Shown here piece after piece: positions 8,447 through 18,300 of a stretch of 64,000 nt of DNA. The stretch comes from JBFXCK01 sp050182275 (GTDB lineage: Bacteria; Pseudomonadota; Alphaproteobacteria; SHNJ01), in assembly GCA_050182275.1 (NCBI GenBank), contig JBFXCK010000003.1, positions 112,376 to 176,375 on the forward strand, written 5' to 3'. The first letter of the stretch is position 1. Each line of letters opens with the position of its first letter. Below the pieces are notes generated by a model. It was given only the letters and a program-made list of their open reading frames with translations. It ran no database searches and was not told the origin of the DNA. A program made the position numbers and the translations under genes.

Positions 8447-9514
8447 ATGGCCGATACCGAAACCCCTCCGCCAGCGGCAGCACCGGCCGAAGAACCAAAG
8501 CCGGGTGACCCGAATTGGAACGACACCGTCGGCATGAACGATGCCGCTGCGGCGCGCGTTTTAAATCAGGAAGAAATCGACTCGTTATTGGGTTTTGATG
8601 AAACCGCCGCCGCTACCGGCCCCGCTTCGGGCATTCAGGCGATTATCAATAGCGGGCTGGTATCTTACGAACGTTTGCCGATGCTCGAGGTCGTCTTCGA
8701 CCGTTTGGTGCGCGTAATGTCGACCTCTTTGCGTAACTTGACCTCGGAAAACGTTGAAGTTTCGCTCGATAACATTACCTCGATCCGCTTTGGCGATTAT
8801 TTGAATTCCATTCCCTTGCCCGCCATGCTGGCCGTATTCAAAGCCGATGAATGGGATAATTACGGATTATTGACGATCGATTCGGCGCTGATCTATTCAA
8901 TCGTTGACGTGCTTTTAGGCGGACGCCGCGGTACGTCGGCCATGCGCATCGAAGGCCGCCCCTATACCACCATCGAGCGCAACCTGGTCGAGCGCATGGT
9001 GAATGTGGTGCTGGCCGATCTCACGGCCGCGTTCGAGCCCGTTAGCCCCGTTACTTTCCGCCAAGAGCGCCTGGAAACCAATCCGCGCTTTGCCACCATC
9101 GCCCGCCCGGCCAACGCCGCCGTATTAGCGCGTTTGCGCGTTGACATGGATGACCGTGGCGGCAGGCTGGAATTGTTGATTCCTTACGCCACTTTAGAGC
9201 CGGTGCGCGATCAACTCTTGCAAATGTTCATGGGGGAAAAATTCGGCCGCGATACGATTTGGGAAACCCACTTGGCCAACGAAATGTGGCAAACCGACGT
9301 GCCTTTAAACGCGGTGCTGGATGAAGTGCCGGCCACCTTGGCCGAAGTCTTGAATTGGAAGGTCGGCAGCCAATTATTGCTGGATGCCAGCCCCAATTCC
9401 ATCATCGAAATGCGCTGCGGCGAAGTAACCATGTTCAGCGGCCGGATGGGCCGCCGCGGACAAAACATTGCAGTTCAGATCGAAGAACGGCATATTAACG
9501 CTGCCGAAGATTAA
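8447..9514 (+). CDS. fliM: Flagellar motor switch protein FliM
   Basis: The 355-residue C-ring protein binds CheY-P and FliG to set rotation direction. After an acidic, alanine/proline-rich N terminus, the motif NQEEIDSLLGF (about 42-52) resembles the CheY-P binding element. The CheC-like middle domain holds NVEVSLDNITSIRFGDYLNSIPLPAMLAVF and VDVLLGGRRGTS (the GG loop). The C-terminal SpoA domain includes SQLLLDASPNSIIEMRCGEVTMFSGRMGRRG. FliN, the usual SpoA partner, is not encoded in this window. Confidence 0.97.
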   Translation: MADTETPPPAAAPAEEPKPGDPNWNDTVGMNDAAAARVLNQEEIDSLLGFDETAAATGPASGIQAIINSGLVSYERLPMLEVVFDRLVRVMSTSLRNLTSENVEVSLDNITSIRFGDYLNSIPLPAMLAVFKADEWDNYGLLTIDSALIYSIVDVLLGGRRGTSAMRIEGRPYTTIERNLVERMVNVVLADLTAAFEPVSPVTFRQERLETNPRFATIARPANAAVLARLRVDMDDRGGRLELLIPYATLEPVRDQLLQMFMGEKFGRDTIWETHLANEMWQTDVPLNAVLDEVPATLAEVLNWKVGSQLLLDASPNSIIEMRCGEVTMFSGRMGRRGQNIAVQIEERHINAAED

Positions 9515-9550
9515 TCCCCCTAACGGGGAGGAAGGTATAGAGTAACCGCG

Positions 9551-9988
9551 ATGACGAATTCGCTGCTTTCTCTGGGTCTGGACATTATTATCGCCATCTT
9601 ATTGGCGGCAACCATCTTCTATGCCTATGTGTTGAATAAAAAACTAACCATCCTGCGCGGCAGCCGCGAGGAATTGCGGGCTCTCTTGCAGCAATTCGTC
9701 GAGGCTTCGGCCCGCGCCGAAGCAAGCGTTAAGGGCATGAAGGCGACCGCCGATAGCACCGGCAAGGCCTTGCAAGAAATTATGGATCGCGGCCAAATTC
9801 TGCGCGATGAAATGTCGTTCATGCTGGAACGCGGCGACCGCCTTAGCAGCGAATTGGCTTCCTCCATCAGCGGCGGTTTGCCGAAAGTGCGCCGCGATAT
9901 TACTATAGCCGAACCGGAAGAAGAAAAACCCTTCGAGCGGGCGGAGGCGGAAAATGAAATTTTGCGCGCTTTGAAAGGATTACGCTAA
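9551..9988 (+). CDS. Small membrane-anchored coiled-coil protein of the flagellar operon (DUF6468-like)
   Basis: The 145-residue protein has an N-terminal membrane helix (LGLDIIIAILLAATIFYAYVLN, about 7-28) and then a long predicted coiled coil (30-115). The short acidic C-terminal tail ends in ENEILRALKGLR. It resembles the DUF6468 proteins found between fliM and the MotE-like gene in Rhodospirillales-type flagellar loci. The name is recalled from family knowledge and was not verified. Its biochemical role is unknown, and position suggests a flagellar one. The gap to the next gene is 3 bp, implying coupled translation. Confidence 0.75.
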   Translation: MTNSLLSLGLDIIIAILLAATIFYAYVLNKKLTILRGSREELRALLQQFVEASARAEASVKGMKATADSTGKALQEIMDRGQILRDEMSFMLERGDRLSSELASSISGGLPKVRRDITIAEPEEEKPFERAEAENEILRALKGLR

Positions 9989-9991
9989 ATC

Positions 9992-10747
9992 ATGAATCTG
10001 CGCTTGCTGCCTTTCTTGATTATAGTGTGCGCCCTGGTCTTGGGCCTGCGCATCAATATGATTTATGCCGCCAGCCAGGAAATCGGCAAGGAAGCCGATA
10101 AGGCGAAAACCGAAGCCGCAGCCGCAGCGCCAAAAGACGGCGAAAAGAAAGAGGCCAAAGCCGAAGATAAAAAATCCGAAGAAGCCAAAGACGGCAAAGA
10201 AGAAGCCAAGCCCGCCGCCGCCAAAAAACCCGAAGAGCATGACCCGGTTTTATTCACCGATTCTGAAATCGATGTGTTGCAATCTTTAGCTGCGCGGCGC
10301 GAGGAGTTGAATAAGCGCGAAGAGCAAATTCAGCAAAAAGAAAGCCTCCTTCAAGTCGCCGAGGAGCGCTTACAGCAGAAAATGAGTGAAATGAAAACCC
10401 TGCAGCAGGAAATGGAAACCGCGCGCGTCGATATCGAGCGCCTGGTCAAGCAAGCCCGCAGCGAGGAAAATGAGCGCATCAAAACCCTGATCAAGACTTA
10501 TGAAAATATGAAACCAAAAGACGCGGCGCGGATTTTCGATCAACTGGAAATGCCGGTCTTGCTGGATATTATCGGCGGCATGAAGGAAGCCAAAATTTCC
10601 CCCATCTTGGCGGCGATGGATGCCGGCAAAGCCAAAAGCGTCACCATGGAATTGGCCAAGAAAAAAGAAATTCCCGCTTTCGCCGCCAGTATTCCTAACA
10701 CTCCCGACGCGCCCGCCGGCAAGGCCGCGCCCAAAGCCAAGCAGTAA
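9992..10747 (+). CDS. MotE-like flagellar protein (MgtE-N-like domain)
   Basis: The 251-residue protein has an N-terminal signal/anchor (LLPFLIIVCALVLGLRINMIYAA), then a low-complexity Lys/Ala/Glu-rich linker (35-80). A heptad coiled coil follows (about 90-165, EELNKREEQIQQKESLLQVA). The C-terminal domain YENMKPKDAARIFDQLEMPVLLDIIGGMKEAKISPILAAMD is the MgtE-N-like fold shared by FliG and MotE. In rhizobia MotE is a periplasmic chaperone for the motor protein MotC. Here the nearest candidate client is the TPR protein encoded at 15363-18500. That link is inference. Confidence 0.8.
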   Translation: MNLRLLPFLIIVCALVLGLRINMIYAASQEIGKEADKAKTEAAAAAPKDGEKKEAKAEDKKSEEAKDGKEEAKPAAAKKPEEHDPVLFTDSEIDVLQSLAARREELNKREEQIQQKESLLQVAEERLQQKMSEMKTLQQEMETARVDIERLVKQARSEENERIKTLIKTYENMKPKDAARIFDQLEMPVLLDIIGGMKEAKISPILAAMDAGKAKSVTMELAKKKEIPAFAASIPNTPDAPAGKAAPKAKQ

Positions 10748-10928
10748 ATTAATATAAATATTGCCAGTCAGGCCGTTTCACGGCCCGGTTTCCGAACATT
10801 CCTTGAGTACAAATAATATTTGTATATTTATCAATATATATAAATATTTTAACTATCTCTTAACCCCTCCACGCTAATGTCCCTTTATTGTTTAGGGAAA
10901 CACACATTTAACGGAGTGGGGAAGGTAA

Positions 10929-11465
10929 ATGACCAGCGATAATTCAGGGGAGAAGGGCTTGCCGCCAATGGAGCCCGGGGAGGAAAAACTTTACGGCGAA
11001 TATGCCTTGTCTTTCGAACAGCATATGGCCGAAGGGCAATTGCCCTATCACCAGCAGCTAAAACGGGCGCGCTTTATGGTGGCGTTTTACCGGCAGGAAA
11101 TCGGCGAATGGGTGCAGCGCTATAGATTATGGCTGAGAGACGCCGCCTACCGCCAGGCCAATGGCGAGGTGGTGGCCAGAACCCATATCGGCTTTCAAAC
11201 CAAGCTTCGGCGCGCCTGGAAACTTTACCGCCTGGCGCAAAAACTGGTGGGCGATCTCGAACAGCGGCGTCAAATGCGCTTGGATTTGCAACATAATCCT
11301 AGGCCTACCAACCCTTACGGCCGGGCCGACTGGGCCAATATGGATGAAAAGCAGCTTTATGAATATCTCGAGCTGCGTTATGGGATTGGGTATGCCCTCC
11401 AAGTCATGGAGGAATTCCGCAAAGCCCGCGCGCGCAACGCCTACCGGCCAAAAAGGGTGGCCTGA
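10929..11465 (+). CDS. Hypothetical soluble helical protein
   Basis: The product has 178 residues and I do not recognise the family. It has no signal peptide or membrane helix. It is rich in Arg, Tyr, Leu and Gln, with amphipathic helices such as FMVAFYRQEIGEWVQRYRLW and a conserved-looking tail YEYLELRYGIGYALQVMEEF. A strong GGGGAAGG ribosome-binding site precedes the ATG. It lies 180 bp after the MotE-like gene, behind an AT-rich stretch (10750-10860), so it probably has its own promoter. The terminator hairpin of the convergent RTX gene overlaps its 3' end. Confidence 0.7.
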   Translation: MTSDNSGEKGLPPMEPGEEKLYGEYALSFEQHMAEGQLPYHQQLKRARFMVAFYRQEIGEWVQRYRLWLRDAAYRQANGEVVARTHIGFQTKLRRAWKLYRLAQKLVGDLEQRRQMRLDLQHNPRPTNPYGRADWANMDEKQLYEYLELRYGIGYALQVMEEFRKARARNAYRPKRVA

Positions 11466-11507
11466 AAAAGAGTGGTGGGGTATTAGAGCGGGGAAATACC
11501 CCACCAC
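11465..11507 (-). terminator. Intrinsic terminator of the RTX gene
   Basis: A perfect 13-bp stem (11472-11484 paired with 11495-11507, arm GTGGTGGGGTATT) with a 10-base loop is followed, on the minus strand, by TCTTTTT. It lies 28 bp beyond the stop of the leftward RTX gene. Confidence 0.85.
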
Positions 11508-11534
11508 AACATCAGTAAGGGAAGTTGATACATT

Positions 11535-12701
11535 TCACCCGACTACAAAATCGCTTAAAGCAAGCGCGCCGCCGGAGACGTGGGCATTAGCCAAAGGCGC
11601 CGCCACGGAAGTTCCGCCGCTGCCGTCTAAATCGACCATCACGCGCGTACTACCGTCGGTATTTTGGGTGAAAGAAACATATTGGCTAAGATTGCCGTTG
11701 TAATTGATCAAATTGCTAAGCTGAATGCGGTCGATTCCAACTTGAAAATCCATGATGGTGTCAATCCCGCTGCCAAGATCGCCCACGAGATAGCGGAAAA
11801 CATCCGCCCCTTCGCCGCCATATAAAATATCGGTCCCACGGCCGCCGATAATTTCATCATTACCCGCGCCGCCATAGATAATGTCGTTGCCGTCATTGCC
11901 ATTAATATAATCATTGCCATCCTCTCCATAGAGAAGATCATTGCCTCTGCCGCCGGTAATGGCATCATCGTCCCCGCGGCCATAGATAGTATCATTGCCG
12001 TCGCCGCCATTGAGAGAATCGTCAACAATTCCACCTACGATATAATCATTGCCCGCGCCGCCAAAAATATTATTGCCGGCATTGCCGCCAAGAATGCGGT
12101 CATCGCCGCCGCCGCCATCGATTATGCCAAGGTTATTACCCAGAACGACAATATAATCATTGCCATCAATGCCGGTGCCGCCATTCATGGCGGCACTGCT
12201 GGGGCCATCGCCCCAGATGCTGAATTGCATGCCGTTGATGGTCAGGCTTCCGGCAATAATCCGGTCGGCGCCGGAGCCGCCCTCAATAAGAGCGTTGTAT
12301 TGCTGGCTATAAATTACATCATTGTCATTGCCGCCGAATAAAAGACCCCCGCCAGTGCCAGCGTATAAAATATCGTTGCCGTTACCGCCATATACAACCG
12401 CTGTCATATCGCTGCCGTAAATAACGTCATCACCATCACCGGCGTCAAACGCCCAATCTTGATAAAGCCCCCGTTCCGGAATTTGAGAATAATCAAATCC
12501 GATCTGGGCGGCGTGGGCGGTGGTGGGCAGGAAAACGGTGTCATTACCCGCCCCGGCATTATACCAATCACCGGTGAAGTTAGCGGCGGTGACAACGGCG
12601 AAATTCACATAATCAGCGCCTGCGGTAAAGCGGAAGCTTAAAGCGGGTTCATGTTTAATATCGTCGAGATCCATGAACAAAGAATCGGGTTTGGGGGGCA
12701 T
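11535..12701 (-). CDS. RTX (hemolysin-type) calcium-binding repeat protein
   Basis: The 388-residue protein is built from glycine/aspartate nonapeptides of the GGxGNDxxY type, running from about residue 50 to 310 (for example GGAGNDYIVGG, GGDGNDTIYGRGDDD, GGRGNDLLYGEDGND). Such repeats wind into a calcium-loaded parallel beta-roll after secretion. There is no N-terminal signal peptide. The C terminus (FRYLVGDLGSGIDTIMDFQVGIDRIQLSN and after) resembles the serralysin-type C domain used in type I secretion. No protease or other catalytic domain is visible, and no type I exporter genes are close. AT-rich flanks and its place inside a flagellar locus suggest an inserted gene. Confidence 0.9.
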   Translation of the reverse strand: MPPKPDSLFMDLDDIKHEPALSFRFTAGADYVNFAVVTAANFTGDWYNAGAGNDTVFLPTTAHAAQIGFDYSQIPERGLYQDWAFDAGDGDDVIYGSDMTAVVYGGNGNDILYAGTGGGLLFGGNDNDVIYSQQYNALIEGGSGADRIIAGSLTINGMQFSIWGDGPSSAAMNGGTGIDGNDYIVVLGNNLGIIDGGGGDDRILGGNAGNNIFGGAGNDYIVGGIVDDSLNGGDGNDTIYGRGDDDAITGGRGNDLLYGEDGNDYINGNDGNDIIYGGAGNDEIIGGRGTDILYGGEGADVFRYLVGDLGSGIDTIMDFQVGIDRIQLSNLINYNGNLSQYVSFTQNTDGSTRVMVDLDGSGGTSVAAPLANAHVSGGALALSDFVVG

Positions 12702-12920
12702 GGAAAATCTCCTTGCGGTGGAATTCTCCGGAATTATTAAGAAAAAACTCCTCTAAAGGCAAGAAGAAAAGCAAAATTTTAATTATACACGCCATAATTT
12801 ATAATAAAAATATTTGTATATAGCCATATCGGCAACATAGCGTTAACCATATATAAATATTATTTATATATTTATTAATATATACAATTTATATTTATAT
12901 ATAAAGACGGGAGAAATCCA

Positions 12921-13862
12921 ATGAAACCGCCGAAAATCGCCAATAGCCGGGGCTTTGGGGTTTACTCGCTGCTATTGGCGGCGGTGGCGGTTTTAGCCAT
13001 TGGCGCTATTGCCGCTACGATGATGACAAGGGAAACCGCCCGCACGGTGCGCAGCGAAATCGAAACACCGAAACTGGTGAATGCTATTCACCATGTCCGC
13101 GCCGTTATGCAAGATTGCGTGCAAAGAGGAGCGGGAAGGGGAATATATGTGGGCGGCCAGATCAACGCCCGCGATTGGGCCAGGGCGGCGATTTATGACA
13201 GCGGCGGCACCCGCGCCACCATCGCTATGGATCATATGCCTTATTGTAGGATGAATCAGGATTCCCAGAATCAGTCTTTAAGTTTTCCTCAACAAACCTG
13301 CCAGGTTTTTATAGATCAAGAATCCACCAAATGCGGCATGATGGCTAATACGCCTAATAGTGGTTGCTTGATATCTTCCAACCTCAATAATCTCTTATGC
13401 CCGGTCGATAATTTAACTTTAACTGCTACCACGCCCGGCACTTCCAATGTTTATTTATTTTCCGATGCGCGCAATACGCGCAACCGCGGGGAAGATTTTT
13501 TAGCGGAAAATTCTTTATTCGATTTCCATTATTTTTTGGGCTCCAACCGCGCCTGGCTGGTGGCCAAACCCAAAGTGCGCACCGCCGAGACCGACCGCAT
13601 CGTGGCCGAGGCCCGCAATTATTTCTCGCCTCTCGAATTGGGCCTGGCGGATGCAAGCGTGAATGTGGCGGCTGAAACCAATCCCGAAGCTTCCGCAAGC
13701 CGGACGGACAGCGCCTCTTTAGCAACCATTCCCCGCGCGGCGGATGGCGAAACTTTGGCGGTGCTTCTTTCCCGTGCGCCCATTCCGCGCCTGGCCGATG
13801 GCACCACCCAAAATCAGGGCGGGCCCGAGGGTGCAGGCGGCGGCGTTAATCCTGATCCTTAA
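12921..13862 (+). CDS. Pilin-like secreted or membrane-anchored protein, unknown role
   Basis: The 313-residue protein starts with a short basic leader, then RGFGVYSLLLAAVAVLAIGA, which resembles a type IV prepilin N terminus: a Gly-Phe junction followed by a long hydrophobic helix. The glutamate usual at position 5 of mature pilins is absent. Six cysteines follow in the extracytoplasmic part (near residues 64, 108, 133, 145, 156 and 167). The C-terminal half is Ala/Pro/Gly-rich (ending GPEGAGGGVNPDP). A GGGAG ribosome-binding site lies 8 bp before the ATG. The 220 bp upstream is strikingly AT-rich. I cannot assign a function. A minor pseudopilin or a Flp/Tad-associated protein are options. 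Confidence 0.6.
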   Translation: MKPPKIANSRGFGVYSLLLAAVAVLAIGAIAATMMTRETARTVRSEIETPKLVNAIHHVRAVMQDCVQRGAGRGIYVGGQINARDWARAAIYDSGGTRATIAMDHMPYCRMNQDSQNQSLSFPQQTCQVFIDQESTKCGMMANTPNSGCLISSNLNNLLCPVDNLTLTATTPGTSNVYLFSDARNTRNRGEDFLAENSLFDFHYFLGSNRAWLVAKPKVRTAETDRIVAEARNYFSPLELGLADASVNVAAETNPEASASRTDSASLATIPRAADGETLAVLLSRAPIPRLADGTTQNQGGPEGAGGGVNPDP

Positions 13863-13980
13863 GCCTTTTAGCCTAGAAAAGCGGTAAGTATAGGTCTTTA
13901 TTCACTTTTTATTAGTTTTCCCAATGGTAAACTAAAGCTTAAAATTGGTTGGGCTTTCCCTTTTTTAGCTTTGGTTTTTC

Positions 13981-14649
13981 ATGCGCTCTTTGCAATTTCC
14001 CGATTCGCTAACCCCGCCGGTTCGCAATTTGAAACCGGTCTTGTGGGTATTGCTGACTTTGTTTTTGTTTTTGATGACATTTTTCATTTACATGAATGCG
14101 CATGCCGTCTTTCAAAAACAACAAGCGGCTAGAAAAAAATTGGAACATGTAAGCGGCAACAGTTTAACCGCCGACCGCGCGCCCGGCCATGCGCCCTTAG
14201 CGGGCGGCGCCATGCCGTTCGATTCCCGCCGGGACGCGCGGGAAGATTTGCCGGTCGATCAAAGCGCGATCGAACGTTTGGCGCTGGCCCTGCCGCCCGG
14301 CTTTGGCGCCGTGGCCAAGGGCGTCAACCGGGTAGAGGTCAATGTCGCCAGCGATCAATTTTTTTCCGCCAATGAAGTAAGTTTAGATAAGCAAGGCATT
14401 CTTTTAATGCCGAAACTGGCTGAAATCATGCTTGCCAACCCTAACCGCGGTTTGTTGTTAGAGGTGCGCATCGGCGTGGCGGCTGCTGAAGATCCGGCGC
14501 AAACCGGCCTCGCGCGGCAACGCGCGGCGGCGCTGGCCCGGGAATTTTTAAATCGCGGCGTTGGGATTGGCGATATCGCCAGCGGCTTGGATGTGGGGCG
14601 CGAAGGGCGAACCCGCTTTCTTCTCACCATCGACCGGGGGCGGCTATGA
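13981..14649 (+). CDS. MotB/OmpA-like membrane protein, degenerate peptidoglycan-binding domain
   Basis: The 222-residue protein has one N-terminal membrane helix (VLWVLLTLFLFLMTFFIYMNAHAVF, about 20-44). Its C-terminal part has the strand-helix order of an OmpA-like domain: NVASDQFFSANEVSLDKQGILLMPKLAEIM, then LLLEVRIGVAAAED and LARQRAAALAREFLNRGV. The GHTD motif of peptidoglycan binders is not kept, and there is no membrane aspartate of the MotB type. It overlaps the following MotB-like gene by 4 bp (ATGA), so the two are translationally coupled. Confidence 0.65.
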   Translation: MRSLQFPDSLTPPVRNLKPVLWVLLTLFLFLMTFFIYMNAHAVFQKQQAARKKLEHVSGNSLTADRAPGHAPLAGGAMPFDSRRDAREDLPVDQSAIERLALALPPGFGAVAKGVNRVEVNVASDQFFSANEVSLDKQGILLMPKLAEIMLANPNRGLLLEVRIGVAAAEDPAQTGLARQRAAALAREFLNRGVGIGDIASGLDVGREGRTRFLLTIDRGRL

Positions 14650-15359
14650 CGCAACAGCCGCCTTTTGGCTTAAAGCCGCCGCCCGATACGCATCCAAGCT
14701 GGCTGGTCAGCCTGGTCGATACAATTTCGCTGATGCTGACATTTTTTATTCTGCAATTCGCCATGCAAACCATGGATCAGCAGCAATGGTATCAAATCAC
14801 CAAACCGTTCCGCGGCGAAGCCAGCCCTTTGGCGCAACCATATGAATTCCGCAAGGCCGGCACGCCCACCATCAGCGGCGTATTCCGCCGCCCGGCCGTC
14901 AACCTCGATTATCTGGCGGCGCTCTTGCAAAATGAAACCAGCAAAGACGAGCGCTTGAAAGGCGGGCGGTTTCAAGTGCGCGGCGAAACGCTTGTATTTT
15001 CTTTGCCCAGCGATACCACTTTTGTCACCGGCCAGGCCGCTTTAACGCCGCGCGGGCTGGATGCGGTCAAAGCCTTGGCGCCGATTTTGCGCAATATCCG
15101 CAATGAACTGGTGATCTATGGCCATACCGATCCTTCGCCGGTCCGGGGGCAGGGCTCTTATGGCGACAATTGGGAATTATCCATCGGCCGCGCCCAGCAA
15201 GTGGCGGCGGCCTTGATCAAAGAAGGCTATGAGCGGCCAATTGCCAGCCTGGGCTTTGCCGAAACGCGACTATCGGAAATAAATTCCGGCCTTTTCTTGC
15301 CCGAGCGCTATGCCTTGGCGCGGCGGGTTGATATGGTACTTTATCCGACTCAACCTTAA
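14646..15359 (+). CDS. MotB-like flagellar stator protein (OmpA family)
   Basis: The 237-residue protein has the MotB plan. A short cytoplasmic N terminus precedes SWLVSLVDTISLMLTFFILQ, with Asp25 at the position of the proton-binding aspartate. The periplasmic OmpA domain includes FVTGQAALTPRGLDAVKALAP and VIYGHTDPSP (GHTD 159-162), then ELSIGRAQQVAAALIKEG. No motA is adjacent. It forms a tight unit with the degenerate MotB-like gene upstream and the TPR gene 3 bp downstream. It could be a true stator subunit working with a MotA encoded elsewhere, or a structural motor component. Confidence 0.8.
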   Translation: MTQQPPFGLKPPPDTHPSWLVSLVDTISLMLTFFILQFAMQTMDQQQWYQITKPFRGEASPLAQPYEFRKAGTPTISGVFRRPAVNLDYLAALLQNETSKDERLKGGRFQVRGETLVFSLPSDTTFVTGQAALTPRGLDAVKALAPILRNIRNELVIYGHTDPSPVRGQGSYGDNWELSIGRAQQVAAALIKEGYERPIASLGFAETRLSEINSGLFLPERYALARRVDMVLYPTQP

Positions 15360-15362
15360 TTC

Positions 15363-18300
15363 ATGCGGTTTTTCTTACCCCTTGCGCTTTTGCTTTTCCT
15401 GGTCTCGATCCCGGGCGCAAGTTATGCGGCCTTAAATACCCAGCCGGCGTCGGCCGCCGCCGAACAAACCAATGAAGCGCCCGAGCCTTTGCTGAATCAA
15501 GACGGCCCTTTAATCGCGCCCGAAAATAATATCCCCTTGGCCGAACCGCTTGCCCCTGCAGCTCCGGCGCCGGCGGTCTCTTCCGCCGTGGTGGTGCGGG
15601 TAGGCCGGCATCCGGAATTTATCCGTTTTAGTTTCGATTGGCCGGAAAATGTCGATTACACGGTTAAGGTCAGCGATACCAAAGTGATTTTGCAATTTTC
15701 CAAAGCGGGCGATTTGAATTCCCAACCCTTCAGCAAAATATTAGGCGATGGAATTTCCGATGTTGCTGCCTATAAGGAAGACGGCAAGTTAAAAGTGGTT
15801 TTCACTTTGATTAAACCGGCCCAAGGCCGCTGGTTTAAGGACGGCAAAACGGTGGCGCTTGATATTTTAGCGCCGCAAGCCTCGGCTGAAAAACCCCCGG
15901 CTAAAGCCCCGGAAGTAAAGGCCGAACCACCCAAGCCAGAACCAGAACCGGCAAAAGCCGAAGCCCCACCGCCGGAAGCGCCGGAAGTAAAGGCGCAGCC
16001 GAAATCGGCCTCGCCATATCCGCCTGAAAAAGCGGCTCCCCGTGAGGCGGTTGACGGGCAGCAATTACAGCACGATGCGCCGCGCGAATTGGTCAATAAA
16101 CCGGCGGTGCCATTATCGCTGCAGCGCGGCGAAAAAACCGTCAGCCTGAAATTTTCCTGGGATAAATTGCCCGGCGCCGCGGTGTTTCAGCGCGCGGGCT
16201 ATGTGTGGATAGTGTTCGATCAAGACGCCGATTTTGTATTGGATGCGGTGGCGCAAAATGTCGCCAAGGTGTTGGGGAAGGTTGAAACCATTTCTTTAAA
16301 TGGCGGCGTTGCGCTGCGCTTGCAATCGATCCCCGGTTTGGAATTGGCGCTGGGCAATGACCCGAAAAATTTTGAAATCATCATGCGTAAAAAAGGCGGC
16401 GTGCCCAATGTCGCTTTAAAAATCGACACCCTGACCGATGAAAACGGCAGGCCGTATTTATATTTAAGCGCCGGCGTTGAAGTAAAGCGCCTTTTCACCA
16501 TCACCGATCCGGAAGTCGGCGATCAATTTTTGGTGGCGCCCTTAAGCAAATATGGGCTAGGGGTTAATGGTTTGCGCGAATACGCCCCTTTCCGTTTGCT
16601 GCCGACGATACAGGGCATTGTGATGCAAAGTTTTTCCGATCAAGTGGCGATGATGCCGCAAGCGCTGGGGGTTGAAATCGCCAGCAAGCAGGGCTTGGCG
16701 ATTACGCCGCCGCCATCCGCAGAGGCGCCGGAAAAAATGGCCAGCGAGGAAGAATACGGCCCGCCCATTCCTACCGCCGCGGAAATGGACCGCCCGGTTT
16801 TGGATTTCGCCGGCTGGCAAAGAGGCAAGCCCAGCAGCTTTTTATCGATCGAACGGCAGCTATGGCAAAAAATTGTCAGCCTGCCGTTGAAGGAACGCTC
16901 TGCGGCGCGGTTTGATTTGGCGGCCTTCTATTTCGCCCATGGCTGGATGAGCGAAGCCTTAAGCATTTTAAAAACCATCGTCCAGGAAGATGAAGCGTTC
17001 GCCCGCGATTTGAATTTCATCGCTATTTACGGCGTCGCCAGCCTATTAAACGGCGATGTTAAAACCGCCGATGATTATTTAAAAGACCCGCGTTTTGACG
17101 ATAAGCGCGATATTATCATGTGGCGCGCCGTCGTTGCGGCGGAGCAGCGCGATTATTTGGCCGCGGCCGAACAATTCAAGCGCGCTGGCGAAGAAAACCC
17201 GGCGATTCCGTCCGATTTGCGCCGCGCTATCTTGCGCCTTAAATTAAATGCGCTGATTGAAAGCGAAGATTTCGACGGGCTGGAGCAAGCCATCGTTGCT
17301 TATCAAAAAAGCCCCGATGCCAGTCTTTTCCGCAATGAATGGCAATATTGGAAAGGCTTGATGCTGGCCTTGCGCAGTGAATACCAGCAAGCGCAGGAAG
17401 TTTTAAAGCCGTTGTTAAAACAGGAAGACCCGTGGCTTTACACCCGTTCGGAATTGACGCTCATTAAATACGGTTTGGAAAGCGAAGCCATTAAGCGGGA
17501 TGAGGCAATCGCGCGGTTAGAGCGCTTGCGGTTCGCCTGGCGCGGCGATGCGTTTGAATATAAGGTTTTGGTCCTGCTTGGCCGTTTGCAATTGGAGGAG
17601 GGGCGCTGGCGCGACGGCATGCGGGGCTTGCGCCGCGCGCTTAGCATGTATCCAAGCGAACCCGGCACCCATGAAGTGCTGGAGCAATTGGGCGACGCCT
17701 TTAAAAAATTATTTTTAGAAGGCGGCGTCAATGAAATGCCGCCCTTAACCCAGCTTGCAATGTTTGATGAGTTCCGCGAACTCACTCCTACCGGGCCGGA
17801 AGGCGATGAAATTATCCGCTCGCTGGTCGACCGCTTGGTGGCGGTCGATTTATTGCCGCGCGCCGCCGAATTGCTGGAGCACCAAGTCAATTTCCGCCTG
17901 AACGGCATCGAGCGCACCAAAGTCGCCAACCGCCTGGCGCTGATTTATTTGCTTGACCGCAAACCCGAAGCCGCGGTGAAGGCGCTTGATCTCAGTAACT
18001 CCCCCGATATGGATGAGGCTTTGCAGCAAGAGCGCCGCTTGCTCCGCGCCCGCGCGTTGTTTATGCAAAACCAAACCAATCAGGCGCTGCCTTTAATTTT
18101 GAACGACCCCGGCCACGAGGCCGATTTATTGCGCGCCGATATTTATTGGCGCCTGCGCAATTGGTCGCTGGCGGCGCGTTCCTTGGCCAAGGTTATCGGC
18201 GAGACGGCGGTTGAAGAAAAATTGAGCGAAGATCAAGCGCAGCAAATTTTGAATCTGGCGGTGGCCACCTCGTTGTCGGGCGATATAGTCGCGCTAAAAA

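Noticed and set aside
13928..13942. A CtrA-like pair TAAA-N7-TTAA upstream of the first MotB-like gene
   Set aside because: It lacks the final C, lies only about 39 bp from the start codon, and sits in AT-rich DNA where such matches are common.
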